Under the pieces are notes generated by a model. It ran no database searches. It saw nothing but the letters and a program-made list of their open reading frames with translations, and was not told the DNA's origin. Below are positions 1-8,239 of a DNA stretch of 64,000 nt, one piece after another (position 1 is the stretch's first letter; every line of letters begins with the position of its first letter). The position numbers and the translations under genes are program-made. The stretch lies in NCBI GenBank assembly GCA_903820085.1, contig CAIJGA010000021.1, forward strand, positions 186,001 to 250,000, in the 5' to 3' direction. The DNA is from an uncultured Chlorobiaceae bacterium. Its GTDB lineage: Bacteria > Bacteroidota > Chlorobiia > Chlorobiales > Chlorobiaceae.

Positions 1-2
1 CG

Positions 3-506
3 CTTACCAAATTCTATGCGTTGCCGGGATTGCGTCTTGGAGCCATCATCGCCCATCCGACTCTTATTCAGCGATTGCTTCACTATAAGGAGCCTTGGAC
101 GGTCAACGCCATTGCCGAGTCGATTGCCCCGTTACTGCTTGAGTTTGGGGCTTATGAAGATGAGGTGCGTACCATGATTTTTTCCGAAAGGGAGAGGATA
201 ACGGCGTTGTTATCTCAGATTGAGGGGATAAAAATTGCAGGGGGTGCCGCCAATTTTTTCCTGGCACAGTGGAATGGAGGCAGCCCGCTCTATGTATTGC
301 TTTCATGGCTTGCCGAGCGTCAGCTCCATGTCAGGGATTGCCGTAACTTCCCCGGCCTTGAGGATAACTATTTCCGTTTTGCCATCCGCCAGCCTCTTGA
401 GAATGATCGTCTTCTTTCTGCACTGCGTTCGGCTCTGCTTGCCTCATCCGACCCATCGAAAATAAGCCCTTTGCCGGAAAACTTCAGCCCTGAATCCTCT
501 AAATGA
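3..506 (+). CDS. cobD: Threonine-phosphate decarboxylase / HisC-like aminotransferase (3' part)
   Basis: C-terminal part of a fold-type I PLP enzyme of the HisC/CobD family; the 5' end lies outside the window. The open frame enters at base 3 and begins LTKFYALPGLRLG, the classic PLP-lysine block of this family (Lys codon at 9-11), followed by the small C-terminal domain with the substrate-carboxylate Arg region (NYFRFAIR). CobD-type enzymes decarboxylate L-threonine O-3-phosphate to (R)-1-amino-2-propanol phosphate, the linker of the cobamide nucleotide loop. Assignment to CobD rather than HisC rests on context: cbiB, whose product attaches that linker, starts 7 bp downstream, and the other neighbours are corrinoid genes. 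Without the N-terminus, a true HisC cannot be formally excluded. Confidence 0.78.
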   Translation, partial: LTKFYALPGLRLGAIIAHPTLIQRLLHYKEPWTVNAIAESIAPLLLEFGAYEDEVRTMIFSERERITALLSQIEGIKIAGGAANFFLAQWNGGSPLYVLLSWLAERQLHVRDCRNFPGLEDNYFRFAIRQPLENDRLLSALRSALLASSDPSKISPLPENFSPESSK

Positions 507-512
507 GCAAAA

Positions 513-1469
513 ATGATTCCTGCTGACGCTCTTCTTCTGGCAGCATTCGTGCTCGACCTCATTGCCGGTGATCCACGATGGATGCCGCATCCGGTCAAAG
601 GGATCGGCTGGCTCGCGTTGCAGAGCGAGGCACTGCTGAGGCGCACCGCTCTGCCTCTTCGTCTGGCCGGCATTCTGGCCGTTCTGATTGTTGTTGGCGG
701 CTCTGCCGGAGTTGCCGGATTACTCGTGATGCTGGCGGCGAAGTTGCATCCGTGGGCTGGGATGGTCGCGGCCGTCTATCTTCTGTACAGTTGCTTTGCC
801 GTCAAGGATCTTGGCGACCATGCAGGAGCTGTGCAGAGGGCGCTTGATACCGGCGACGTTGAGCTGGCACGCAAGAAGGTCTCCTTTATGGTCGGGCGTG
901 ATACTGCTGCATTGTCTGCCGCCGGTATCGCTCTTGCCGCGACGGAGAGTGTTGCGGAGAACAGTGTTGACGGTGTTACGGCGCCTCTTTTTTATGCGTT
1001 GCTTTTTGGCCCGGTCGGCGCCATTGCCTACAAAGCCATCAATACCCTCGACTCCACCTTCGGATACAAGAATGAACGCTATCTTGAGTTTGGCTGGGCT
1101 GCGGCAAAGCTTGACGATTTTGCAAACTATCTTCCGGCAAGGGTAACGGTTATTGCAATAGCGCTGGCTGCGGTAGTCAGTAACCTGAGATTTTTTGATA
1201 TCTTTGATGCAGTCCGTCAGGGGGTGCGGCTTCATGCTAGTCCCAATGCCGGATATCCTGAATGCGCTTTTGCCGGAGCGCTTGGCGTCACCTTCGGAGG
1301 CGGAAGAAGTTATGGCGGAGAGTTGCACAACGCGCCATTGCTTGGTGTCAGGACGGGGGAGTGCTCAACCCTTACAATTTGCCGAAGTGTGAGGCTAATG
1401 CGCGTGACGGCTTTGCTCTTTCTTGTAACAGGCATCGGGTCAGGAATATTATGGCAAATACTATGGTGA
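513..1469 (+). CDS. cbiB: Adenosylcobinamide-phosphate synthase CbiB
   Basis: 318 aa integral membrane protein of normal CbiB/CobD length. It starts with the family signature around ALLLAAFVLDLIAGDP and has conserved blocks near ESVAENSVDG (mid-protein) and NAGYPECAFAGALGV (C-terminal third). CbiB joins adenosylcobyric acid to aminopropanol (phosphate) to give adenosylcobinamide (phosphate). It follows the CobD-like gene by 6 bp and precedes cobO, so substrate maker and user are adjacent. No Shine-Dalgarno is visible, as for most starts in this window. Confidence 0.93.
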   Translation: MIPADALLLAAFVLDLIAGDPRWMPHPVKGIGWLALQSEALLRRTALPLRLAGILAVLIVVGGSAGVAGLLVMLAAKLHPWAGMVAAVYLLYSCFAVKDLGDHAGAVQRALDTGDVELARKKVSFMVGRDTAALSAAGIALAATESVAENSVDGVTAPLFYALLFGPVGAIAYKAINTLDSTFGYKNERYLEFGWAAAKLDDFANYLPARVTVIAIALAAVVSNLRFFDIFDAVRQGVRLHASPNAGYPECAFAGALGVTFGGGRSYGGELHNAPLLGVRTGECSTLTICRSVRLMRVTALLFLVTGIGSGILWQILW

Positions 1470-1486
1470 ATTGAAAAAATAATGTC

Positions 1487-2014
1487 ATGAAACAACCAAG
1501 AATTCTCCTCTTCACCGGCAACGGCAAGGGTAAAAGCACAGCCGCATTCGGGATGCTGGCAAGGGCACTGGGCCACGGTATGCGTGCCAGAGTGATCCAG
1601 TTTGTCAAGTCTGACGATTCGGTTGGCGAACAGAAATTTTTCAGCCGGCTTGACGGGGTAGTGTGGGAGCAGTTCGGAGCTGGATTCCTTCCGAGAGACC
1701 CCGACAGCCCTGGCATGGAGGTGCACAGGATTGCGGCCCGCAAAGGGCTTGATGCCGCCATTGCTGCGCTGCACTCTCCCGATTACGATTTTGTACTGCT
1801 TGATGAACTCTGTTATGCTCTTGGCCAGAATCTTATCCCTCTTGATCCTCTGCTTGAGGCGCTCTGTTGGGTGGATAAGGGCAAGATTGTGGTGATGACC
1901 GGCCGGAATGCTCCGGAGGCGCTTGTTGCCCTGGCTGATACGGTTACCGAGATGAAGATGCTCAAGCATGGCTATGAGCAGGGCATTCCGGCACAAATGG
2001 GTGTTGAAAACTGA
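1487..2014 (+). CDS. cobO: Corrinoid adenosyltransferase CobO/BtuR
   Basis: 175 aa soluble P-loop ATP:cob(I)alamin adenosyltransferase of the CobA/CobO/BtuR family, usual length. Walker A GNGKGKST sits at residues 11-18. LLDELCYAL is the Walker B/DE region, and VVMTGRNAPEALVALADTVTEM is the typical C-terminal segment. It transfers the 5'-deoxyadenosyl group of ATP to reduced corrinoid, making the Co-C bond before nucleotide-loop assembly and also adenosylating salvaged corrinoids. The stop codon overlaps the ATG of the next gene (TGATG at 2012-2016), so translation is probably coupled to the importer permease. Confidence 0.93.
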   Translation: MKQPRILLFTGNGKGKSTAAFGMLARALGHGMRARVIQFVKSDDSVGEQKFFSRLDGVVWEQFGAGFLPRDPDSPGMEVHRIAARKGLDAAIAALHSPDYDFVLLDELCYALGQNLIPLDPLLEALCWVDKGKIVVMTGRNAPEALVALADTVTEMKMLKHGYEQGIPAQMGVEN

Positions 2015-3051
2015 TGGGCATGAAGGCTTCACCGATATGTGCCGATAACAGCTTTCCCGATAAAGGCAAAGTCAAGACCGGGTTGAGGATTGCTCTCTTT
2101 TTTGCCGTTTTCCCCCTGCTGCTTGCACTCTCCCTGCTTCTCGGTCCTTCGGGTATTGGTATTCCTGATATGCAGTCACCTTCGGGCAGTGCAATTCTTT
2201 CCCTGCGGTTCAGCCGACTGCTGATGGGTATGATGACCGGTGCAGCACTCTCGGCATCCGGTGTTGTCTTTCAGGCACTTCTGCGCAATCCTTTGGCCGA
2301 GCCTTATGTTCTCGGCGTGAGCGGAGGGGCCGGTCTCGGCGCTACTCTTACGATTCTTGCAGGATCTGGCGTTCTTGCCACGCTCGGTTTGCCGGTTGTA
2401 GCTTTCGTTTCGGCGGTACTGACGCTGATGGTGGTCTACGGCATTGCAAGCCAGGGTTCGAGTGGCCAGCCATCGGTTTACAGCCTGATTCTCAGCGGTG
2501 TTATCGTTAGCTCAATTTGTTCGAGTATTGTCATGTTTCTGGTCTCTACGGCAAGTGTTGAAGGGATGCACAATGTGATCTGGTGGATGCTCGGCAGCCT
2601 GCAACCGGTTACTGCTGGCCAGCAGCTCCTTTCAGCAGGGCTTATTCTTGCAGGTCTCGGCGGAATATGGCTTCTCTCTCCTCAGCTCAACGCCCTTGCG
2701 CTTGGCCGCGAAATGGCCCATTACCAGGGATTGCGTGCCGATTTTGTCATTGTTGTCGGCCTTCTCTTTGCGACGCTTCTTGCTGCAACAGCCGTCTCTC
2801 TTTCCGGCATGATCGGATTTGTCGGCCTCATTGTGCCCCACGTCATGCGTGCCCTTTTCGGGCCGGATCACCGCAAGCTTGTTCCGTTGGCCGCTCTTGG
2901 CGGGGGAACCTTTCTTGTCTTGTGCGATGCCGTGGCCCGCACCCTGCTTGCTCCGGTTGAGATACCGGTCGGTGTTGTGACCGCCCTTGCCGGAGGACCC
3001 TTTTTTCTCATTATTCTTCAGCGGAGAATGAAACAGGCATGGATAGCCTAA
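2014..3051 (+). CDS. Corrinoid ABC transporter permease (BtuC/FecCD family)
   Basis: 345 aa FecCD/BtuC-type inner-membrane permease with about nine to ten hydrophobic segments after a roughly 20-residue polar lead. Family landmarks: RLLMGMMTGAALSASGVVFQALLRNPLAEP, written here in parts as RLLMGMMTGAALSASG then FQALLRNPLAEP, and the cytoplasmic L-loop region near GMIGFVGLIVPHVMR that contacts the ATPase. Such permeases import vitamin B12, haem or ferric siderophores. The operon context (cobO upstream, corrinoid genes on both sides) favours cobalamin/cobinamide. Its 3' end overlaps the ATPase start by 13 bp. No periplasmic binding protein (BtuF) is in the window; it may lie upstream. Confidence 0.88.
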   Translation: MGMKASPICADNSFPDKGKVKTGLRIALFFAVFPLLLALSLLLGPSGIGIPDMQSPSGSAILSLRFSRLLMGMMTGAALSASGVVFQALLRNPLAEPYVLGVSGGAGLGATLTILAGSGVLATLGLPVVAFVSAVLTLMVVYGIASQGSSGQPSVYSLILSGVIVSSICSSIVMFLVSTASVEGMHNVIWWMLGSLQPVTAGQQLLSAGLILAGLGGIWLLSPQLNALALGREMAHYQGLRADFVIVVGLLFATLLAATAVSLSGMIGFVGLIVPHVMRALFGPDHRKLVPLAALGGGTFLVLCDAVARTLLAPVEIPVGVVTALAGGPFFLIILQRRMKQAWIA

Positions 3052-4307
3052 TGGAACAGGATGCCTTGATCTTCAGGAATGTTTCTGCCGGCTACAAGCA
3101 GAGACGGGTGCTCAACAACGTCAGCTTCACGGTCAGGGAGGGGGAGTTTGTCTCGCTTATCGGTCCGAACGGCTGCGGCAAAAGCACCCTGCTGAAAACC
3201 GCCGCCGCACTGCTGAAACCCCTGTCAGGCACGGTTGAGCTTTTTGGCCGTGATGTGCTGCACATCAGGCCTGCTGTGCGGGCATCACTGCTCGGCGTTG
3301 TTCCGCAGAAGATCGATTCCCCTATGGCCTTTACCGTTAGCCAGATAGTGATGAACGGCCGCATCAGCTCAATGGGGCGGTGGGGAACTCCCTCTTCGGT
3401 TGATCACGATCTTGTCGAGCGCTCCATGATCTATACTGATGTGCTTGCCTTGCGCGACCGCTTCTTTACCGAGCTGAGCGGCGGGGAGCAGCAGCGCGTT
3501 GCCCTCGCGATGGTCCTTGCGCAGGAGCCGAAGATCATCATGCTCGACGAATCGATCTCTCATCTCGATATCAACCATCGTCAGGAGGTGCTTCAGATTC
3601 TGATGAACCTCAACCGTGAAAAACGGATGACCATTCTGCTGGTGAGCCATGATTTGACGCTCTCTGCCGGAATCTCAGACCGTTTTCTGCTGATGGAGGC
3701 CGGTACCCTGGTAAAAGCGGGAACCCCTGCCGAGGTGCTGGAGCCGGAACTGCTGAGCCGGGTCTACAGCTGTGACCTCTCCGTGCAGCAGGATCCCTAT
3801 ACCGGTTATTTGCAGGTATCGGGAGCAATCGACAACCTGAGGCGTCGCAGGAAACTGGAGAGGAGTGTTCATGTTATTGCCGGCGGGGGAAGCGGCATCG
3901 AGCTCTACCGTAGGCTCCTCATTGAGGGATATGAGGTGACTACCGGTGTTTTGAACCGCCTTGATTCTGATGCTGAAGCCGCCAGAGCGCTCAACATCCC
4001 GGTTGTGCTTGAACAGCCTTTTTCGCCGGTCTGTGCCGATGCGATGGCAAAAGCAATGGAGATGATCAAAAGCGCTGATGCGGTGGTTCTCAGTCAGGTG
4101 CCTTTCGGTTCAGGAAACCTGGTTAACCTTGAACTGGCCGAAGAGGCTCTCAAAAGAGGCAAAACAGTTTTGCTGGCCTCCGGTATCGGCGAAAGAGACT
4201 ATACTGAAGGTAAAGCGGCAGTTGATTTTGCCGCCCGCCTGAAGCGTGCCGGAGCTCTCAACTGGAACTCCATTCATGAGCTTATGATCCAGCTCCAGCA
4301 ACCATAA
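3039..4307 (+). CDS. Corrinoid ABC transporter ATPase (BtuD/FhuC-like) with extra C-terminal Rossmann-like domain
   Basis: 422 aa, about 160 longer than a typical BtuD/FhuC (roughly 250-260). Residues 1-260 are a complete ABC ATPase: Walker [12 protein letters not shown], signature [13 protein letters not shown], Walker [14 protein letters not shown]-loop LLVSHD. From about residue 275 a separate domain begins with [18 protein letters not shown], a beta strand plus glycine-rich turn plus helix typical of a Rossmann-like fold, and continues as alternating strand/helix ([31 protein letters not shown]). It is not the CbiZ amidohydrolase as I know that family. Gene overlap with the permease shows they form one importer. 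The role of the extra domain is unknown; a ligand- or nucleotide-sensing regulator of import is inference. Confidence 0.85.
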   Translation: MDSLMEQDALIFRNVSAGYKQRRVLNNVSFTVREGEFVSLIGPNGCGKSTLLKTAAALLKPLSGTVELFGRDVLHIRPAVRASLLGVVPQKIDSPMAFTVSQIVMNGRISSMGRWGTPSSVDHDLVERSMIYTDVLALRDRFFTELSGGEQQRVALAMVLAQEPKIIMLDESISHLDINHRQEVLQILMNLNREKRMTILLVSHDLTLSAGISDRFLLMEAGTLVKAGTPAEVLEPELLSRVYSCDLSVQQDPYTGYLQVSGAIDNLRRRRKLERSVHVIAGGGSGIELYRRLLIEGYEVTTGVLNRLDSDAEAARALNIPVVLEQPFSPVCADAMAKAMEMIKSADAVVLSQVPFGSGNLVNLELAEEALKRGKTVLLASGIGERDYTEGKAAVDFAARLKRAGALNWNSIHELMIQLQQP

Positions 4308-4321
4308 CACTCCTGACAGCC

Positions 4322-5143
4322 ATGATCTGCAAACAGCAATTTCCCTTTCGCTTCGGCACAAGTTCCTATATTATTCCCGCCGATATCATTCCAAATATTG
4401 AGTTTCTCAAGGACAAGGTAGACGATATCGAGCTGGTACTCTTCGAGTCAGATGAATTCAGCAATCTGCCATCTCCAGAGGATATGCAGAAACTTGCTCA
4501 AATGGCCGAAGAGCATGCGCTGACCTACTCGGTGCATCTGCCGCTTGATGTTTATTTTGGCCATCCTGACCGGGCAGAGCGGGAACGGTCAGTCGGCAAA
4601 TGCCTGAGAATTATCGAGCTGACCCGCGATCTGCCGAAATCAGCCTACGTCATGCACTTCGAAGCCGGGCCGGGTGTCGATATCAACGCGTTTTCAGCAG
4701 ATGAAAACAGGCTCTTTACGGATGCACTTCGCGATTCCATAGCGATGCTTCTGGATGGTACCGCTGAACCGCCATCGGCATTCTGTGCAGAAAATCTCAA
4801 CTATCCGTTCGAGCTTGTCTGGCCTGTGGTAGAAGAGTTCGGCCTCTCTGTCACGCTTGATGTTGGCCATCTTGAGTACTATGGCTTTCCCACCGGAGAG
4901 TATCTGGAGCGTTACCTGCCTCATGCCAAGGTGCTGCACATGCATGGCACCCTTGAGGGAAAAGATCACAACTCCCTCGCCTTCATGAAGCCGGAAGCGC
5001 TTGATCTGGTTATGAAAGGGCTGACGGATATCCCTGTTCCAGACCGGGTTTTTACCCTTGAAATCTTTTCAGAGGAAGATTTCAATTCCTCCTGCAGGGC
5101 GATGGAACGTTTTATTTCCAGCTTGACTTTTGAAATGCCATGA
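4322..5143 (+). CDS. cbiR: CbiR-like cobamide phosphodiesterase (xylose-isomerase-like TIM barrel)
   Basis: 273 aa protein of the sugar phosphate isomerase/epimerase, AP-endonuclease-2-like TIM-barrel superfamily. Likely metal ligands sit at strand ends: E in LVLFESDE, H in YSVHLP, H/E in VMHFEAG, E in [11 protein letters not shown] in [11 protein letters not shown] in LHMHG and E in [11 protein letters not shown] member of this superfamily, CbiR of Akkermansia muciniphila, hydrolyses the phosphoribosyl bond of cobamides so that the lower ligand can be exchanged. The position, directly after a corrinoid importer and within a corrinoid biosynthesis operon, makes CbiR the best reading. An unrelated sugar isomerase is the alternative. 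The stop overlaps the start of the following gene remnant (ATGA). Confidence 0.72.
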   Translation: MICKQQFPFRFGTSSYIIPADIIPNIEFLKDKVDDIELVLFESDEFSNLPSPEDMQKLAQMAEEHALTYSVHLPLDVYFGHPDRAERERSVGKCLRIIELTRDLPKSAYVMHFEAGPGVDINAFSADENRLFTDALRDSIAMLLDGTAEPPSAFCAENLNYPFELVWPVVEEFGLSVTLDVGHLEYYGFPTGEYLERYLPHAKVLHMHGTLEGKDHNSLAFMKPEALDLVMKGLTDIPVPDRVFTLEIFSEEDFNSSCRAMERFISSLTFEMP

Positions 5144-5515
5144 TGCCTTCGACTCGTCCGCTTCCTGATTTCTCCCTGCTGCCGCTTCCAGCCATTCATT
5201 TCGGTACAGGGCGATTTCTTATGCTTGCCGAAGCAACCAGGGAGCATATCGCGCAGCTTTGCCTTCTTGACTCTCGCCATCCCGCATTGCAGAAATATGC
5301 AAAGGCAGGCGCTATATTCTCGGGATGTTCAAGCAGGTTGGGAACGGTTGGTTGAAACGCTTGAGGAATAGGAGCTGCTCTCTTTTCCCCAGTTGCGCAG
5401 CTACGGGCTCTTTGCGGAAGATCTTGATGGCATTGTCACCGCTACCCGCAGCAAGAGCAACGCTGTTCAGCTTGACGAAGCCTCCATGAAAAATATTCTT
5501 TTAAAGCGCTGGTGA
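5140..5515 (+). pseudogene. Remnant of an iron-containing alcohol dehydrogenase, internally deleted and frameshifted
   Basis: The N-terminal piece (frame starting at ATG 5140, readable to about 5330) contains LPAIHFGTGRFLMLAE, the opening strand and glycine turn of Fe-ADH family proteins. The C-terminal piece lies in another frame (about 5388-5515) and reads FPQLRSYGLFAEDLDGIV then ATRSKSNAVQLDEASMKN, the usual end of this family (small helical tail after IPRL..G). An in-frame TAG at about 5385-5387 and the change of frame separate them. Roughly 120 codons remain where an intact family member has about 380, so the NAD-binding and iron-binding core is gone. The start overlaps the cbiR stop, so the intact gene was once translationally coupled to cbiR. 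Confidence 0.75.
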
Positions 5516-5525
5516 CTATAGTGCA

Positions 5526-5981
5526 TCATGCCCTGGTGGCCCACCAGTCATCCCCGTAGCTGTAGAAAAGTTCTTCACCCTTGCTGATATTGCGCAACGC
5601 ATAGATAACAAGTTCCACGCCGAGTGCGCTCTGTTCACGATAGTAGGCGACGTTCGGTGTCGAAGAGTGGTTAAAGAGCATCCCGTTACCCATCACGACA
5701 AGGCGTGCGCTCTCCGTGCTGCCGTAAAAGACATAGTTCAAGAGTTCTCCACCGATGTCCTTATCGGTTACCTCAAGGGCAGGACAGCGTTCGATAATGT
5801 CACCCTCACTGATCTTTTTCAGAGCAAAAGCCCCTCGTCCGCTCACGGTTGATGCTCCTATGGTGACCAGCTCACCCCTGCTTGCCGAAGCTCTTTTTGC
5901 AAGGAAAAGGCCGAGTCCAATGCCGGCTATGATGCCGACAATAAGCACAACAGGGATGACAAGGAAGAGGTTGACGTTCAT
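5526..5981 (-). CDS. Membrane-anchored SET-domain protein
   Basis: 151 aa from the ATG at 5981; a GTG at 6011 would add ten residues. The ATG is preferred because the N-terminal hydrophobic helix (VNLFLVIPVVLIVGIIAGIG) then starts at once. After this membrane anchor, a compact SET lysine-methyltransferase fold follows: GRGAFALKKISEGD (SET-N SAM-binding motif), GMLFNHSSTPN (the pseudoknot N-H-S motif that binds SAM) and GEELFYSYGDDWW (C-terminal Tyr motif). SET domains methylate protein lysines; stand-alone bacterial SET proteins mostly lack a proven target. A membrane-tethered one is unusual. It is convergent with the ADH remnant. Substrate unknown. Confidence 0.8.
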   Translation of the reverse strand: MNVNLFLVIPVVLIVGIIAGIGLGLFLAKRASASRGELVTIGASTVSGRGAFALKKISEGDIIERCPALEVTDKDIGGELLNYVFYGSTESARLVVMGNGMLFNHSSTPNVAYYREQSALGVELVIYALRNISKGEELFYSYGDDWWATRA

Positions 5982-6140
5982 AGGGTCATTGCGGTTGGAA
6001 AGAGAAAACACGCCTTAGCTTAAACTGCTCGGCAGATGGCTATTTTATGGAAAATAATAACTTTTAAGGCGTTGCAAGAGCGTTCAGCATAAAATCTTGA
6101 AGCGGTTATATACCCGGTATGGAAGTCGATTGCTTAAATG

Positions 6141-6174
6141 AAAAAAGGCCAGAAGCAGAAGAGCTCCTGGCCTT
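6141..6174 (-). terminator. Rho-independent terminator of the outer-membrane protein gene
   Basis: On the minus strand an 8-bp stem (AAGGCCAG / CTGGCCTT) with an 18-nt internal segment is followed by six T residues. It lies 22 bp beyond the stop of the minus-strand beta-barrel gene. Confidence 0.8.
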
Positions 6175-6196
6175 GAAGTCAGCAGATGTCAATAAT

Positions 6197-6739
6197 TCAG
6201 AACTGGTACCTGATTCCTGCCATAATATGCTGACTGTGCAAGCTTACATCAGCATGATCATCTGGGCATTCAAGACCTTCCGGCCTGATGTAGCGGTACC
6301 CCAGATCAAGGGTGACATTGTCATCAACCTTGAAGCCTGCTCCAAAACCAACCTGCCAGACAAAATTGGTGCTGCTATCTGCCCACGAAACCTTAACATC
6401 CGCAACGCCAAGACCTGCCATCACGTATGGTGTGATTTTCGAGTTTGTATCAATATCATAATATCCGTTTGCCATGACGGTCAGCATTGATACATCATCA
6501 GGGGTGTTTGTAAAATCGTGCTTTTCATACCCTAAAGCACCCTCAAGCCGGTATGTCCCGAAATTGTAACCGGCAGCACAATTCCATGCAACACTACTAT
6601 CAAGCTTCTGATTCCAATCCACTTCATCCCAGTTGCCGGCAATACCAAGACCAACCGAGCCGCTGACATAAGGCTTCGCAATTGCAGGAGTTGAAGCAAT
6701 ACCTGCAAGCAGGACAAGTGCTAAAATTATCTTTTTCAT
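6197..6739 (-). CDS. Small outer-membrane beta-barrel protein (OmpA/OmpX/opacity-like)
   Basis: 180 aa with a clear Sec signal peptide (MKKIILALVLLAGIASTPAIA, cleavage after AIA expected). The mature part consists of alternating amphipathic strands rich in Gly, Tyr and Asp (KPYVSGSVGLGIAGNW, TYRLEGALGYEKHDF, KITPYVMAGLGVADVKVSW, GFGAGFKVDDNVTLDLGYRYI) and ends in an aromatic residue (HIMAGIRYQF), the C-terminal beta-signal for BAM insertion. The length suits an eight-stranded barrel. Such proteins are surface porin-like or adhesion proteins. No OmpA peptidoglycan-binding domain is present. It is monocistronic with its own terminator. Confidence 0.85.
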   Translation of the reverse strand: MKKIILALVLLAGIASTPAIAKPYVSGSVGLGIAGNWDEVDWNQKLDSSVAWNCAAGYNFGTYRLEGALGYEKHDFTNTPDDVSMLTVMANGYYDIDTNSKITPYVMAGLGVADVKVSWADSSTNFVWQVGFGAGFKVDDNVTLDLGYRYIRPEGLECPDDHADVSLHSQHIMAGIRYQF

Positions 6740-6958
6740 TTTCGTATTGTTTAGGTCTTTTTACAAAAATGTCATTGCTTTTGTTGGAACACCAATCAGA
6801 AAAGTATCGTTCCTGATCCTGCAAAAATTTTCATCCGCACTGATTTTTTTGCGGGTATCTTATCAAGCAACCATCTCTTCAGGACAAGAAAAAAAGAATG
6901 GTTATGCTTATATTTCACAAAAAATACTACAGGCTGAACAATAAAACCAGATATTGAA

Positions 6959-7294
6959 ATGTGCGCCTCTCCCAAAAAACCAGCCCGACACGCCGTGATA
7001 GGAAAAGAAGAGCAAAACAGTCTGGACCGAAACCGTAAAAAGGCTTTCTATCTGGCAACGATCGAACAAATCGTTGATGGCTGGGCCGTGGGCAAGCCAG
7101 TACTTGAGTCTACCGGTAAGCCGAGCGGATATTACCGCCTCACCAATTATCTGCATCAGTATATCATGGCGCATGAGAGCCTTCCCAAAGGGATTCACTT
7201 CATGCCTGAAGGACGGGATAGCTTCAATAACCTTGAACCCTCTTTTCCGGTTGATTTCGACAGCATCATCCGAGACATTGCCTTGCCTAAATGA
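6959..7294 (+). CDS. Hypothetical protein, 111 aa
   Basis: Soluble, mixed-charge ORF without signal peptide, membrane segment or cysteine-rich motif, and no family I recognise. Composition (folded-looking middle such as KPSGYYRLTNYLHQYIMA and FPVDFDSIIRDIALPK) is protein-like rather than an obvious shadow, and no ORF on the other strand competes well. No Shine-Dalgarno precedes the ATG. It lies alone between the barrel gene and the ABC exporter operon. Could be a genuine small orphan or an eroded gene. Confidence 0.45.
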   Translation: MCASPKKPARHAVIGKEEQNSLDRNRKKAFYLATIEQIVDGWAVGKPVLESTGKPSGYYRLTNYLHQYIMAHESLPKGIHFMPEGRDSFNNLEPSFPVDFDSIIRDIALPK

Positions 7295-7489
7295 CCGCCT
7301 GATGCGTTCCTTGAGAAGAAAGGGCTGTCGTACAAGTGCCTCTTTTGCTTCCCTCCGAGTTCAAAGCATTTTGTTTTTTTGCATCGTAAGGCTTGGTCCC
7401 GTTGGCAGCACAATTGCTGAGCTGCTCAGAAGGCATCGATGATACTTCAGTGACTTCCCATAATAGATGAAACATGAAAAGGAGAGTGG

Positions 7490-8230
7490 GTGCTTATGCC
7501 GGATAATCCGCTGGATAGAGGGCAGCATGTGGAGGTGCTCAGGATCACCGACCTGTCAAAATTCTATATGATGGGGGAGGTGCGGGTTGACGCGCTCAAG
7601 CATATTTCCCTTGAGTTTCATGCGGGGGAGCTTGCCGTGCTGCTTGGGGCTTCAGGCAGCGGAAAATCAACCTTGCTCAATATTATCGGTGGTCTTGATG
7701 TGCCCTCTTCGGGCAAGCTCTTTTTTCATGGCCGTGAAATAACTGCGGCTACTGAGGCAGAACTCACAGCTTATCGCCGTCGTTCGATTGGCTTTGTGTT
7801 CCAGTTCTACAACCTGATCTCAAGCCTTTCGGCGCTTGAAAATGTTCAGCTGGTGACTGAGATTGCCGACAATCCGATGAAGGCGGATGAGGCTTTGCGG
7901 CTGGTTGGTCTCGGTAATCGTCTGAATCATTTTCCAGCGCAGCTTTCCGGCGGGGAGCAGCAGCGGGTAGCCATAGCAAGGGCGGTAGCGAAGAGGCCTG
8001 AACTGCTGCTCTGTGATGAGCCTACGGGCGCACTTGATTTCCAGACAGGAAAACTGGTGCTTGATGTGATTGAAAAGGTCAACCGCGAACTGGGTACGAC
8101 AACGCTGGTCATTACCCATAACGCTTCGATTGCTGGGATGGCAGACCGGGTTGTGCGCCTGCGAAGCGGGGAGCTCTCCGAGGACCGGCAGAATCTCACC
8201 CGGATGTCACCTTCTGAACTGGTCTGGTAG
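7490..8230 (+). CDS. ABC exporter ATPase (LolD/MacB-type)
   Basis: 246 aa ATPase of the LolD/MacB/FtsE group: Walker [12 protein letters not shown], the group's typical [18 protein letters not shown] segment after the Q-loop, signature [14 protein letters not shown], Walker [14 protein letters not shown]-loop VITHN. An AAGGAG at 7479-7484 is 5 nt from the GTG at 7490 and 11 nt from an in-frame ATG at 7496, so the start is uncertain by two codons. It opens a three-gene operon with an FtsX-type permease (9 bp later) and an HlyD adaptor, together a MacAB/DevBCA-like exporter. The cargo cannot be read from sequence. Confidence 0.92.
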   Translation: MLMPDNPLDRGQHVEVLRITDLSKFYMMGEVRVDALKHISLEFHAGELAVLLGASGSGKSTLLNIIGGLDVPSSGKLFFHGREITAATEAELTAYRRRSIGFVFQFYNLISSLSALENVQLVTEIADNPMKADEALRLVGLGNRLNHFPAQLSGGEQQRVAIARAVAKRPELLLCDEPTGALDFQTGKLVLDVIEKVNRELGTTTLVITHNASIAGMADRVVRLRSGELSEDRQNLTRMSPSELVW

Positions 8231-8239
8231 AGCGTCCAG

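Noticed and set aside
7074-7442. 122-codon plus-strand ORF overlapping the 111-aa hypothetical
   Set aside because: Unusual composition (Ser/Arg-rich, broken hydrophobicity), overlaps a better ORF in another frame and runs through apparent non-coding DNA; looks like a shadow.
7195-7475. Minus-strand ORFs upstream of the ABC exporter, looked at as possible transposase remnants
   Set aside because: No DDE motif, terminal repeats or second copy in the window; no family recognised.
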